Below, piece after piece: positions 21,661 to 31,460 of a stretch of 64,000 nucleotides of DNA. The notes beneath the pieces were generated by a model that saw nothing but the letters and a program-made list of their open reading frames with translations, searched no databases and was not told the DNA's origin. Position numbers and translations under genes: made by a program. Every line of letters begins with the position of its first letter. Position 1 is the stretch's first letter. Origin of the DNA: Biomphalaria glabrata (Eukaryota > Mollusca > Gastropoda > Planorbidae); contig NC_074721.1 in assembly GCF_947242115.1 (NCBI RefSeq), positions 62,001-126,000 of the forward strand. The letters run 5' to 3'.

Positions 21661-21825
21661 CATTAAAACATATGACTATAACAATTTCACAGTTTTATCT
21701 CCTTTCATCATCCTTTTTCTACTATAAAAGTATAGATATACTGAGTAACTCTATATTACAAACAGTATACCTATGCTATATAAACATTTTGAAGTAGGAC
21801 TTAGAACTCCTGAAATCTTTTTTTT

Positions 21826-22416
21826 TGTTGTTGTTGTTGACTCTATCTCTCTTCTACTACCTCCATTGATATCTAAGTCGTTGTTGACTCTCTCTTCTAC
21901 TACCTCCATTGATATCTAAGTTGTTGTTGACTCTATCTCTCTTCTACTACCTCCATTGATATCTAAGTTGTTGTTGACTCTATCTCTCTTCTACTACCTC
22001 CATTGATATTTAAGTTGTTGTTGACTCTCTCTTCTACTACCTCCATTGATATCTAAGTTGTTGTTGACTCTATCTTCAACTACCTCCATTGATATCTAAG
22101 TTGTTGTTGACTCTATCTCTCTTCTACTACCTCCTTTGATATCTAAGTTGTTGTTGACTCTCTCTTCAACTACCTCCATTGATATCTAAGTTGTTGTTGA
22201 CTCTATCTCTCTTCTACTACCTCCATTGATATCTAAGTTGTTGTTGACTCTCTCTTCAACTACCTCCATTGATATCTAAGTTGTTGTTGACTCTATCTCT
22301 CTTCTACTACCTCCATTGATATCTAAGTTGTTGTTGACTCTCTCTTCAACTACCTCCATTGATATCTAAGTTGTTGTTGACTCTATCTCTCTTCTACTAC
22401 CTCCATTGATATCTAA
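21826..22416. repeat. About 47-bp satellite with dimeric structure
   Basis: About 13 tandem copies of TTGTTGTTGACTCTATCTCT / CTTCTACTACCTCCATTGAT / ATCTAAG, with a shorter variant lacking part of CTATCTCT and with TTCAACTACC. From about 22060 long and short variants alternate, giving a higher-order dimer of about 88-90 bp. Confidence 0.9.
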
Positions 22417-22626
22417 ATAGATCCCTTTGCATCCTTCCCCTCATCCATCTTCTTTTTTAATCCTTCAATCATTTTCTTCCCTATAATTATTGACATTTTA
22501 AACTAAGAACCACCATATCACAGTCTAAAGCCCATATCATTAGGTCTGGCCACTCATGTTGTGGGCTACCTATATTTTTCTAATAATATTTTTTTTAATT
22601 AAAGTCTAGACTATACTTTAGTCTGA

Positions 22627-22670
22627 CATTGATGTCTGCAGTTGGTCTATCAGGTTTGCAGACATCAATG
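22627..22670. other. Perfect 14-bp inverted repeat (hairpin)
   Basis: CATTGATGTCTGCA at 22627-22640 and its exact complement TGCAGACATCAATG at 22657-22670, with a 16-nt loop. It lies 147 bp before the glycine-loop exon of the kinase pseudogene, on the intron side. Confidence 0.85.
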
Positions 22671-22816
22671 GTAGTATGTGGGAGGAAATTGGCTAGGATC
22701 AGACAGACTGTGCAGTGCTGGTGAGACCAGCAAGCTTTAAACTTAAGTTTTGAAAAAGTACCCTTCAGTTAATACAAAGACCATATTATCCTTATAATCT
22801 AATGTTTTTATTTCAG

Positions 22817-23013
22817 TTTCCTCTTCTTATGATTGGGAAATTCCATTTGAAAGTATCACAGATCTCCAGTGGCTTGGAAGTGGAGCTCATGGGCCTGTGT
22901 TTCTTGGCAAACTCTGTAATGAAAAAGTTAGCAGTCAAGAAGGTCAGAGATATTTAAGAGACAGACATTCGGAACTTAAGGAAACTGAATCACCCAAACA
23001 TTATAGCCTTCAA
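22817..23013 (+). pseudogene. DLK/LZK-like: DLK/LZK-like kinase pseudogene, glycine-loop and Lys exon
   Basis: Starts after TTTCAG with SSYDWEIPFESITDLQW, then LGSGAHGPVFLGK, the nucleotide-binding glycine loop of the DLK/LZK (MAP3K12/13, Wallenda) family. One extra base near 22930 shifts the frame. In the shifted frame AVKKVRDI, a stop at 22955, then ETDIRNLRKLNHPNIIAFK match the VAIK lysine, helix C and following strand of the family. It ends at a GTAGGT donor in the expected phase. So one insertion and one nonsense change disable an otherwise well conserved exon. These MAP3Ks act upstream of JNK/p38 in neuronal stress and axon injury signalling; this copy cannot make an active kinase. Confidence 0.85.
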
Positions 23014-23477
23014 GTAGGTTTTCTTGTAGTATTTTTGCATTTTCCATTGTCTTTCAACTCATTGACTGCAGTGTTTTTTTGTTTTGTTTTTGTAAAGATA
23101 CTTTTTTAGAAAATGTTTTTTTTCCTAACATGACTAAAACACAAATTTGTAATATAAGTATTAGCAATAACAATCGACACCAGTACTAAATCTGTCAGAC
23201 TTTTAAAAAATTTAAAATAAAAAGTTTTAGACATTCCTGCTAAAAAAAAAAAACCATTATTGTTCCCTGCATGTGATCAGTGACAGCTGAGTTTAAAGTC
23301 AATTTAAAATTTATCTTTTTAAAAATGTATGCAAAGTATAATTTTCATTATTAATTTAAAAAATCTCTAAGCTATATTTATCTCTGTATATCATCCTCAC
23401 CTGTCCCTTAGTATATCCATTTTTTTTTGTCTTTTGCCTTGAATAGAATCTTTTCAGTGACAGACCCATCCATTCTT

Positions 23478-23656
23478 TAATGTTGTCTTCCCATCACTTT
23501 CTCCTTCTGCCTCTTCCTTTTTCCTGGTGCTGTTCCTTGAAGAGAGAGTCTTTGCAAACCCTGAGAACCTTGTAATTGGTCACTAAGTTTTAGTACCCAT
23601 TTTTTGACAGTAGTCAGCAGGTCATTGTGAGTGTGATCCAGTTTTGAATCTTCTCA
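23478..23656 (-). mobile_element. LINE C-terminal fragment (HNDLLTTVKK family)
   Basis: Minus-strand frame pieces read HNDLLTTVKKWVLKL, then RLSLQGTAPGKRKRQKEK. This corresponds to the H-DLLTTVK-RKLKWYGHVTRSSGLAKT-LQGT-QG-RRRGRQ tail of a widespread invertebrate endonuclease-RT LINE. Same family as 30300-30650 and 54720-55340. Confidence 0.7.
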
Positions 23657-24400
23657 TAGAAAATAATTTTTTTTTTATTTTGATATAAACCAAAGGATGT
23701 GATGGGGTAGGCAGGGAATTAGGAAAATAACTGTACAGGATAGACACAAGACAACATATTTCCTTCTGCATCAGTAAACATTGTCAGATGTAAAATGAGA
23801 ATATTTTACTTTCTGAAGTTTTGAGTAATTAAGCAGCAGTAAGGACTCACATAAGATTGAAATCTTGATTAGATTGTATCACATTCTTAGCTGTATGGCT
23901 TGATAATTTATTTGCACAACTATACATGCTAACTCTGGTTTTTTATCTTAATCCTCTAAATCTGTTTATTTGAATCTTTCTCCAAACCTGTATATTATAT
24001 TATGAAAGATGTCATAGTAATAGCAATAAGTTTCCTATGCTGAAAGCTAAGTTTATTTTATTACAAAAAAAAATTGTTATATTAATTGTCCTATGCAGGA
24101 ACTTAAACATGCAGATTATATACTACAGTAGCTATGTTCCTTTGTCAGAGATTTTCATTCATACTTGAAAGTGCAGAGAGAAACATCCTTCTTGTTTTAG
24201 AAATTCTTTAATGATGTAGCGGTAAATTGTTTACGTTTTACCTGAAACTGGGTTTTTCTATTAGTGCAATTAGCTAGAACTAATATGTGTGTTTCTACCT
24301 ACTTTTGGAATGCTGTCACTACCAACCTCTCAGCAATCATTTTGTGATTATGTTTAAAAAGAATTATTTCAAAAATTTTTTTGTTTCGTTTTGTCTGCAG
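23657..24400. other. Intron-like spacer
   Basis: Searched for the missing HRDLKSPN exon of the kinase; not found. Confidence 0.3.
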
Positions 24401-24557
24401 TGTTCTTGTGGCATCCAATGATATTGTCAGGAACCAGCCGAGAGTGGAATGAAAAAAAAAAAAAGCACTAAAATGTCATTCACTGGCACTGTGACCTGAA
24501 TGGCATCAGAAGTCATTTGAAATAAAATGTGCAGTGAAATGAAAAAGTAGACATTTG
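24401..24557 (+). pseudogene. DLK/LZK-like: DLK/LZK-like kinase pseudogene, activation-loop exon
   Basis: Follows a TCTGCAG acceptor and ends at a GTAAGT donor. Pieces read VLVASNDIV, then TSREWNEK, then STKMSFTGTVT, MASEVI and SEMKK/EKVDIW, equivalent to the [39 protein letters not shown] and SEKVDIW blocks of DLK-family kinases. The KISDFG segment with the DFG aspartate is deleted, an oligo-A run (24450-24462) has expanded after WNEK, and the Trp of GTVTWMA is now TGA. The exon encoding the HRDLKSPN catalytic loop, expected between this and the previous exon, was not found. Confidence 0.8.
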
Positions 24558-24654
24558 GTAAGTAGCCTGGTGCGATTTCTTCTACCTAAAAAAAATAATT
24601 TACCTGTATTTTATGATATGACTTTATGGTCTTAGGTGTCCACACTCATAATCA

Positions 24655-24712
24655 CAATAAATTTCCGTAAGGATCAATAAAGCAGTCTTAGTCTTAGTCT
24701 TAGTCTTAGTAT
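24655..24712 (+). mobile_element. Very short LINE 3' tail with CTTAGT repeats
   Basis: AATCACAATAAATTTCCGTA, AGGATCAATAAAGCAG and then four CTTAGT-type units match the 3' end of the minus-strand LINE at 45496-46800. Only about 60 bp inserted. Confidence 0.75.
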
Positions 24713-25121
24713 TGATATGCAAGATATGATTCCTTAAGTTTTCATCATTTTTTTTGTGTTGTTGTTGCTGTAATTACTTTTTTTAGATAAAGATGTATAT
24801 ATAATTTCAATGACATTGTTATAAAGCCAGTCAGAATAAACATTATAATTGACATTTTAGAACTAAAAATGAGAAATGAGATGTTTAAGATGACCCAAAA
24901 ATTTAACCAGCAGACACAGCTGTACATTAGTTTTCATGTCTGAAATCTTTATCATATGTGATACTTTTATGCAAACAAGGTTTACTACTATTAATTGACT
25001 AAAATATATGCAATATTTACCACACACTCTATATAAATGAAATTTATAAAATCATCAACACACTCCTTAAAAAAAAAAGACCACCACCAAAGAATAGTAA
25101 ATATCTTTCTCTTTTTTTCAG

Positions 25122-25297
25122 GAGTGCAAAGCTCAAAAATCAACCATCATTTAGACAAATTCTCATGCACCATGAGATTGCCTCTGCTAAATTACTTTGA
25201 TTCAGTCGGGAGGACTTTTCTGAATCTCAATGAAGTCCTTAACTGAAAGACACAGATTCTGTCATTATCATCAAGATATTCTAAGAAAGGATCTGAG
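25122..25297 (+). pseudogene. DLK/LZK-like: DLK/LZK-like kinase pseudogene, end-of-kinase exon
   Basis: After a TTTTTTTCAG acceptor one frame reads SAKLKNQPSFRQILMHHEIA then SAKLL. This matches the [23 protein letters not shown] block at the end of the DLK/LZK kinase domain. Downstream, SREDFSESQ corresponds to PQETYFKSQ, with stops at TGA/TAA codons in between. A possible donor GAG|GTATTC ends it. The preceding exon (SFGVVLWELLTGEIPY region) is not seen. Confidence 0.75.
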
Positions 25298-25699
25298 GTA
25301 TTCTCATTTTCTAATTACAATAAATGGATAAAAAACCTGCAAACAACAACACCGCCTATCGATAATGCACTAACCTCTAGACCATCGCAATGTCCAAAAA
25401 ACATTCATTTGGTCCAGAGTCATTTGCCTATATGCAAATTACCACCCCAGTGGTCAATTTTCACTGGTTCGAGCCTTGGTCGGTGCACTCCCTTATTTTT
25501 GTCGCATTTAATTCACTACTTTCTCTCATTTAAAAACTCGGTCCCATGTGCTGCTGTTTATTTATATATGTATCATTAAATGTATCCAAATAAGTGTTTC
25601 CCAAATTTTTGTAATAACAAATTTTTGCACATAGAAAAAATTTAGCTTAACATTTATCTTATTTTTAAAGGTAGAATGTTCCTCACATGTAAAATATAT
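25298..25699. other. Spacer with tRNA-like B-box
   Basis: CACTGGTTCGAGCCTTGG at 25470-25487 looks like a B-box, but no A-box in the proper orientation was found. Possibly a degraded SINE. Confidence 0.3.
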
Positions 25700-25709
25700 A
25701 TTTTGAAAC

Positions 25710-26816
25710 GGTGACCGGTCACTTCATCCCCGGTCATTTCATCCCCGGTCACTTCATCCCCGGTCATTTCATCCACAATTAAATATTTTATGTATAAATA
25801 TGATTATGTAGAATGCTTTTTTGACATTTTATGACTTGTTACTAATGCGACTTTGTTTTCTTAATGTGAAATCGTATATTATATTGTAAATCTGGGTATG
25901 TACTTAGCTATAGCGCTTCTATTGGATGTGGGGGTTGTAATATCATAATATTATCCGGATCGAAGGCCAAGATTTGGTGGTAGTAGTAAAAAATCATTCG
26001 AGAGATAGAAGTGCGGTTACAATAATTATGATCATGCCGCCGATAACTTATCATCAAAGGCCAAGGTGTGGTGCAAGTAGAGGAAATCTTTTGAGAGATA
26101 GAAGTGCGATTACAATAATTATGATCATGCCGCCGATAACTTATCATCAAAGGCCAAGGTGTGGTGCAAGTAGAGGAAATCTTTTGAGAGATAGAAGTGC
26201 GATTACAATAATTATGATCATGCCGCTGATAACTTATCATCAAAGGCCAAGGTGTGGTGCAAGTAGAGAAAATCTTTTGAGAGATTGAAGTGCGATTACA
26301 ATAATTATGACCATGCCGCTGATAACTTATCATCAAAGGCCAATGTGCGGTGCAAGTAGAGAAAATCTTTTGAGAGATTGAAGTGCGATTACAATAATTA
26401 TGACCATGCCGCTGATAACTTATCATCAAAGGCCAATGTGCGGTGAAAGTACGACAATGTTTCACTTTATTTTATTTTTCAATCGCTCTTTCTTGAAAAT
26501 GGGCACGTCATTTTTAGCCTTGAAATAAGATTTTATTTTTTTCTAATAAAGGCGGAGTTCACCCATCCTCGTGATATCATTTCGCCTGTATAAGTTTTAC
26601 TTTAATTCCTTTTAAACATGAACGTGTTACAATTTTGTCATTTAAATAAAAAATGAATACTTTAAATATTGCTCATTTCATGATTTTTAAAATTACAATC
26701 TGTTAGATAAAAATGATCAGATGATTAAAATATCAGGGGTTGAAATGACCGGGGATGAAGTGACCAGGTGAAGTGACCGGGGGATGAAATGACCGGGGAT
26801 GAAGTGACCAGGAACC
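25710..26816. mobile_element. 1.1-kb Mutator-like element with iterated terminal repeats
   Basis: Left terminus GGTGACCGGTCACTTCATCC followed by further CCGGTCATTTCATCC units (four in all). The right terminus is the inverse (GGATGAAGTGACC units, five in all) ending CCAGGAACC. Flanked by a perfect 10-bp direct repeat ATTTTGAAAC (25700-25709 and 26817-26826). Nine- to ten-base duplications are typical of Mutator-like elements. The interior carries a 93-bp tandem array and no transposase. Confidence 0.8.
25985..26462. repeat. 93-bp tandem array inside the Mutator-like element
   Basis: Starts of the GAGAGAT block at 26000, 26093, 26186, 26279 and 26372 give an exact 93-bp period, five units. As 93 is divisible by three, both strands stay open: the minus strand gives a 185-codon frame of 31-residue repeats (core PLMISYRRHDHNYCNRTSI). 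I see no start context, codon bias or domain that would make it a real protein. Confidence 0.9.
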
Positions 26817-27170
26817 ATTTTGAAACACATTTTCTATTTTGTATTAGAATTTATGTTTAGCATAAACTTTGTTGTTATAATCAAAATATTGAAAAAAATG
26901 ACTTTATCACTTTGGGTCCTTGAAGTGCATACCCGGTATCTTATTTAAATTAGACCCAGCAGTGGTAAGTTCAATGCTAACAAATGGATTTTGAACCCAA
27001 GAACCCAAGTTATGTGAAGTAATTTTGGATCTTTTCACCTGTTCATTCATAAGTTTAAATACTCCCTAACCTGACCCTTACTTATTTATGATGTTGATGT
27101 TTTATTTTCTGTATGATTATTTTGTATCATTGCAAACATTCAATTTTAATAATGAATTTTTTTTTATTAG

Positions 27171-27300
27171 GTGAGAACAATTACTGACTATGTACAATAA
27201 TAGTAGTAAGAGTATAATTCGTCCAATCATAAAAGTTCTAGAAAAGCTAGATCGACTTGGTAAAAAAAACGACACATATGTCAGAGTCTGAAGTCACCAT
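27171..27300 (+). pseudogene. Possible further exon of the kinase pseudogene
   Basis: A 130-bp segment between a TTTTTATTAG acceptor and a GTAAGT donor. One frame gives IIRPIIKVLEKLDRLGKK, another VKKTTHMSESEVTM. Both are basic and Ser-rich, like the linker after the leucine zippers in DLK/LZK (KLIKKR..., then Ser/Pro-rich). Only position, strand, splice sites and composition support the link. Confidence 0.4.
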
Positions 27301-27582
27301 GTAAGTAAATTTTCTTGTTGTGTGAGTGTATCTTTATTTCCACAATCTATAGCTCACACTCCACTATCATACCATAAGGGAGCCTTGGCCAAATAGACAT
27401 AAAGAGAAATGAAAAGATAGACTTACAAAAGGAAATAAAGAGGCAGACTTTTAGGCTAAAGAGAAATGACAAGGTAGACATAATGTCAAAGTAAGGGTCC
27501 TCAATTGAGGAACTGATAAGACTTGTAATTTACTACACTGTTAAGTAAATATTAACTAGCAATCATAAAGAAAATCTTTATC

Positions 27583-28373
27583 CATCCATCCATCCCAGTG
27601 GCGCTACAGCCCATGGAGGGCTCTGGCCTGCTTCAACACATCCTTCCATTCAGAGATCTCCTGGGCCTTTCGTCTCCACGCCCTAACCCCAAGCTGCTTC
27701 AGATCTGCTTCCACGTCATCTATCCATCGCATTCAGGGTCTGCCTTTGCGTCGCCTGCCTTTTGGTTTCTGCCTGTATACGATTTTTGCCCCTCTGTTAT
27801 CTGACATTCTTTCAAGGTGACCTGCCCAATGTAGTCTGTTCTTTTTTATTTCGTTCACTGTTGGTGGGTCTTCATATAATTGATATAACTCATGGTTAGT
27901 GCTGTCCTCTACCCTGTTTCATCCTGTATGGCACCATAGATTTTCCTAAGAATTTTTCTTTCCCAAGTGTTAAGTAAATTTTCAGATGTCTTTGTCAGTG
28001 TCCAGGTCTCACTTCCATACATTGCTGCTGGTCTTATTATGGTTTTGTATATTATTTTCTTGGTTTTCCTTGAAATCGTTTTGCTCTTAAGTAAATGGTG
28101 GGTGCTATAAAATGCCCTGTTGCCTGTTGCTATTCTTTCCTTTATTTCTGTTAGTAGGTCATTTTTGAAATTAATAGTACTTCCTAGATATTTGAAAGTT
28201 TGGACGTTTTCAAATTCATGGTCTTTGATTTTGATATTTTGTCCCTCTGTTTGATTGTCTCTTGTCATTGTGATGTACTTGGTTTTACTGTCATTGACCT
28301 CAAGTCCTGCTGGTCGAGATGCTTCTTCTAGTTGTATGAAGGCTCTAGCGATGTCAGAGGTTTCTTTACCCAA
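27583..28373 (-). pseudogene. LINE RT thumb and C-terminal tail
   Basis: From 28373: KYITMTRDNQ, ENVQTFKYLGSTINFKNDL, KIIYKTIIRPAAMYGSETWT and WERKILRKIYGAI, the standard post-RT block. After a frame change near 27910 the tail reads NRLHWAGHLERM, KPKGRRRKGRP and RWIDDVEADLKQLGVRAW. Stop near the left end, then an ATCC-repeat tail. Confidence 0.85.
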
Positions 28374-29726
28374 TAAGGCAATGTCATCGGCATAAGCAAA
28401 TTATTGTAGAGGTTGGCTGTATATCGTCCCTGTTGGTTGTGGACCCATGTTTTCTCTCCTGAAGTAGTTAGTAATAGTTCCCCTTGTGTTTATGTGTATA
28501 TTTCTTATAACTCTCTCCAGTGTTAAATTGAAAAGCATGCAGGAAAGTGCATCTCATTGTCTTAATCCTCATTTAATCCTAAATTCCCGTGAGTGTTCTC
28601 CTTGTATTATGACTTTGCTTTTTGAGTTGTTTAATGTCATATGTATAAGTCTTGTCAGCTTGTTGGGTATTCCAAAATCCTGTAGAGTGTCATATAGGTA
28701 TTTCCTTCTGATACTGTCATAAGCCATTTTATAGTCTATAAAGAGTTGGTGGATTGGTATGTTGTATTCATGGCATTTTTCTAGTATACATCTTAGTGTG
28801 AAGATGTGGTCGGTTGTGGATTTGTTGGGTCTGAAACCACGTTGGTAGTCACCTAAGATTTCTTCTGAATATTTTCCAAGTCTCTTAGTTATAAGCCTAG
28901 ACAGTATCTTATAAGTCACATTTAGTAGAGAGATTCCTCTGTAATTACAGCACTTTAACTTGGATCCTTTTTTGTGTATTGGGGTTATAAGAGCCGTTTC
29001 CCATTCTGTTGGTATTACTTCTTCTTCCCAAATTCTTGATATTAGTCTGTGTATTTGGGAATGTAAGTCTTTCCCTCCATATTTCATTAGTTCTGCTGTG
29101 ATTTGGTCCTCTCTTGGTGCTTTGTGATTCTTCATGGTCCTAATTATTTCTGATGTTTCAATGAGTGTTGGAGGGTTCACTAAGGGATCTGGTCCCCCAT
29201 GTGGCAGTTCATATTCTCCATTGTCTGAATCTTCTGTGGTATTTAGGATCTCCTCAAAGTATTCAGTCCATCTTTCAATTACCCTGCTGTTTTCTGTAAT
29301 AAGCTGACCATATTTGTTCTCACACATGTGTGATCTAGCTTGAAATCCGTTCTTTTCATCTTTAATTTTCATATACATTCCTCTCATGTCTCCCTCCTTT
29401 GCTAGTTCCTCAATTTGAATAATCTTGGACTTTTCCCATTCCCGTTTTTTCTTTCTCACAACTTTTGTGGCCCTTCTTCTTGCTTCATTGTATTGCTGTC
29501 TAGTGTTTCTGGTTTCTCTCTGTAGCATTATCATCCGAGCATTGTTTTTCTCTTCTATAATTTGTCTGCATTCATCATGATACCACCCCATTCTCTTGTT
29601 CTTTTGTTTAAATCCAACTACCTCTTCTACTGTTCTTTTGATAGCATGCTTTATTATTTCCCAATGCTCATTTATGTTATTTTCGCTGTCCTTTTCTAAT
29701 GTTGTCAGTTGCGTTTGGAGTGCCAT
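28374..29726 (-). pseudogene. LINE reverse transcriptase
   Basis: Open from 29726 to 28569 (385 codons): lysine-rich linker, MKNHKAPREDQITAELMKYG (motif 0/1; the usual G of PG-D is altered), NYRGISLLNVTYKILSRLI (motif 2), QRGFRPNKSTTDHIFTLR and HQLFIDYKMAYDSIRRKYL (motif A). The frame then breaks. Motif C is readable near 28378-28402 as AYADDIALLG. The thumb follows in the next piece. Confidence 0.88.
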
Positions 29727-29822
29727 TCTATAAGTTTCTGCAACAAGTGGATCCTATGTGAGTTTTTGACTATCATATTGCTGTGCTCTCTGTCTTTGGT
29801 AATTGTGTATGGTACTTATTCT

Positions 29823-30286
29823 TTATCTAAGTTTAGCTTTTACTAGTAGGTGGTCTGAGTCAGCATTAGCTCCTCTGAAACTTCTTACACCTAGTATATC
29901 TGATCCATGTCTCTTATCTATGAGTATATGATCTATTTGATTCTGGGTGTTGCCATCAGGTGAGATCCAGGTTACCTTGTGAATATTCTTATGTTGGAAT
30001 TTTGTGCTGCTGATAGACATTCCTTTTCCTGATGCAAATCCACTAATCTTATGCCATTATTGTTGGTCTCTTCATGTAAGCTTTCTTTGCCAATTATTGG
30101 TATGAATGCTGGTTCCTTTCCAATTTTTGCATTGAAATCTCCTAGGACTATTTTGATGTCATGCTTTGGTGCTTCATCATAAATTCTTTCCAGTCCATCA
30201 TAGAAGGCTTCTTTTGTATTATCATCTGCATCTTCAGTAGGGACATGAACATTGATGAATGATATATTGAAGAATTTTCCTTTCAA
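29823..30286 (-). pseudogene. LINE endonuclease, C-terminal part
   Basis: Two overlapping frames. The first has FFNISFINVHVPTEDADD and KIVLGDFNAKIG (the GDFN catalytic motif). The second has HKVTWISPDGNTQNQIDHIL then ADSDHLLVKAKLR (catalytic SDH). The frame switches near 30000. The N-terminal third of the domain is absent because of 5' truncation. Confidence 0.85.
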
Positions 30287-30295
30287 ACATAGTGA

Positions 30296-30655
30296 GCAGT
30301 GTACTGTTCCCTGAAGGAAGGTCTTTGCAAGCCCCGTAGATCTTGTTATATAGCCATAGATTTTAAGCTTGCATTTTTTTTACAATAGTTGGCAGGTCAT
30401 CATGGGGTCCGATCGCTGCAGTAACCCTGTCTCAAATCTCATGGTTTGTGATGTGGTCTTTGAATGTGATAACTAGGATCCTTCTGTAGCATCTCAATTT
30501 CATTGCTAGGATCCTCCTCTCTAGCTCAGCGTTCAAGACTCGCAAGCATATAAAAATGTGGCCATGACCAGGGAGCACATCAGTCTGATTTTGGTGCTGA
30601 GGGCTAAGCCCTTGTCTTTCCATATTATTTTAAGTTTTGAAAGTGCTGCTGTGGA
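30296..30655 (-). mobile_element. LINE C-terminal fragment (HNDLLTTVKK family)
   Basis: Minus-strand frame: LNAELERRILAMKLRCYRRI then TFKDHITNHEI, followed in another frame by GPHDDLPTIVKK. This is the ...WTL-AE-ERRI-AMEMRCYR-IL-I-YKDH-TN-EI tail of a family distinct from the adjoining 2.7-kb LINE. It continues the same strand directly upstream of it, so one probably inserted beside or into the other. Confidence 0.75.
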
Positions 30656-30779
30656 CTGTACTATTAGGACCAATAGTTTGGTATTCAGAAAAAGAAAAAG
30701 AAATGAATTTTAGAATGTTATACATCTAGTTTTTTTTTAAGAGATAGAGATGAGACAACAAAAATAAAGACACTTTTTT

Positions 30780-31460
30780 TTTCTCTTTTGACTTTAAGCC
30801 TGACTCTATAAAAAACACAGAAGGGAGCATGACAACCAGGTCTTAGCTGGTACCACCACCTCCTACGAAAATGCGTGCCAGGAAGTCTTGTCATCGTCGC
30901 AATAACAGCAGAGGGTCTATGAAAGACATTACCTCTCCGCTCAAATCTCAATCTACATATGAAGCTTCACTGGACACCCAAACATCAGACAAACTAAACC
31001 CTGCAGAGCTTCATCCTACCGACCTATCCTAAGACATTAAACTTTTTGGGACCTGCCACTGCAATCAGGGAGTATCGAAGTGAAGATGAAGCTGATGGGC
31101 AAGAGACTAGGTTAACAACATTAAAAAACGTCAAGTTCATTGTAGCAAAAACTCATCCATTTCTGCCGCAAGGCACTCGCCAATCTCAAAACATTCTCCT
31201 GTAAGTAAAAGCAGAACTCATCCTATCAAGACAATAACTTTAATGATGTTAGCTTTGGCTGTGATGGTGCCTGCAGTGATGCTACTTGTAGCAGCAAATG
31301 CTCATCCCAGGTCAGTGCTAATGTGGAGAGCATATGTGACCTATGCCCAGCCCAAAACAGAACTTGGAAACTATGAGTGAAAAATCCTCTCCGGATATTG
31401 ACCTCTCATCCCGACCTGAAACCTTTATTTCAATGCTGACATAACAAACAGATGGTTTGG
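30780..31460 (+). pseudogene. Possible C-terminal exon of the kinase pseudogene
   Basis: Low-complexity, mostly open segments on the plus strand: MRARKSCHRRNNSRGSMKDI, then a Ser-rich SSISAARHSPISKHSPVSK, then SEKSSPDIDLSSRPE. These frames differ from each other. Ser/Arg/His-rich stretches are typical of the poorly conserved C-terminal tail of DLK/LZK-type MAP3Ks. It lies downstream of the recognised kinase exons, separated by a 2.7-kb LINE and another LINE fragment. Alternatively it is an unrelated decayed exon. Confidence 0.35.

Larger units (their letters stand above)
27583..30290 (-). mobile_element. Endonuclease-RT LINE, 5' truncated and decayed
   Basis: Minus strand. Pieces in order: endonuclease C-terminal part (30286-29823), connector, RT (29726-28373) with YADD, then a C-terminal GHLERM...GRRRKGRP tail down to about 27585. 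The 3' terminus is an ATCC tandem tail (27585-27596). It belongs to the RTE-related/craniofacial-type endonuclease-RT group by overall resemblance; the clade is uncertain. About 2.7 kb remains, inserted opposite to the kinase pseudogene. Confidence 0.88.

Noticed and set aside
25470-25490. SINE or tRNA from GGTTCGAGCC
   Set aside because: No correctly oriented A-box or body.
25908-26465. 185-codon repetitive protein
   Set aside because: Explained by a 93-bp tandem array divisible by three; both strands are equally open and the array lies inside a transposon.
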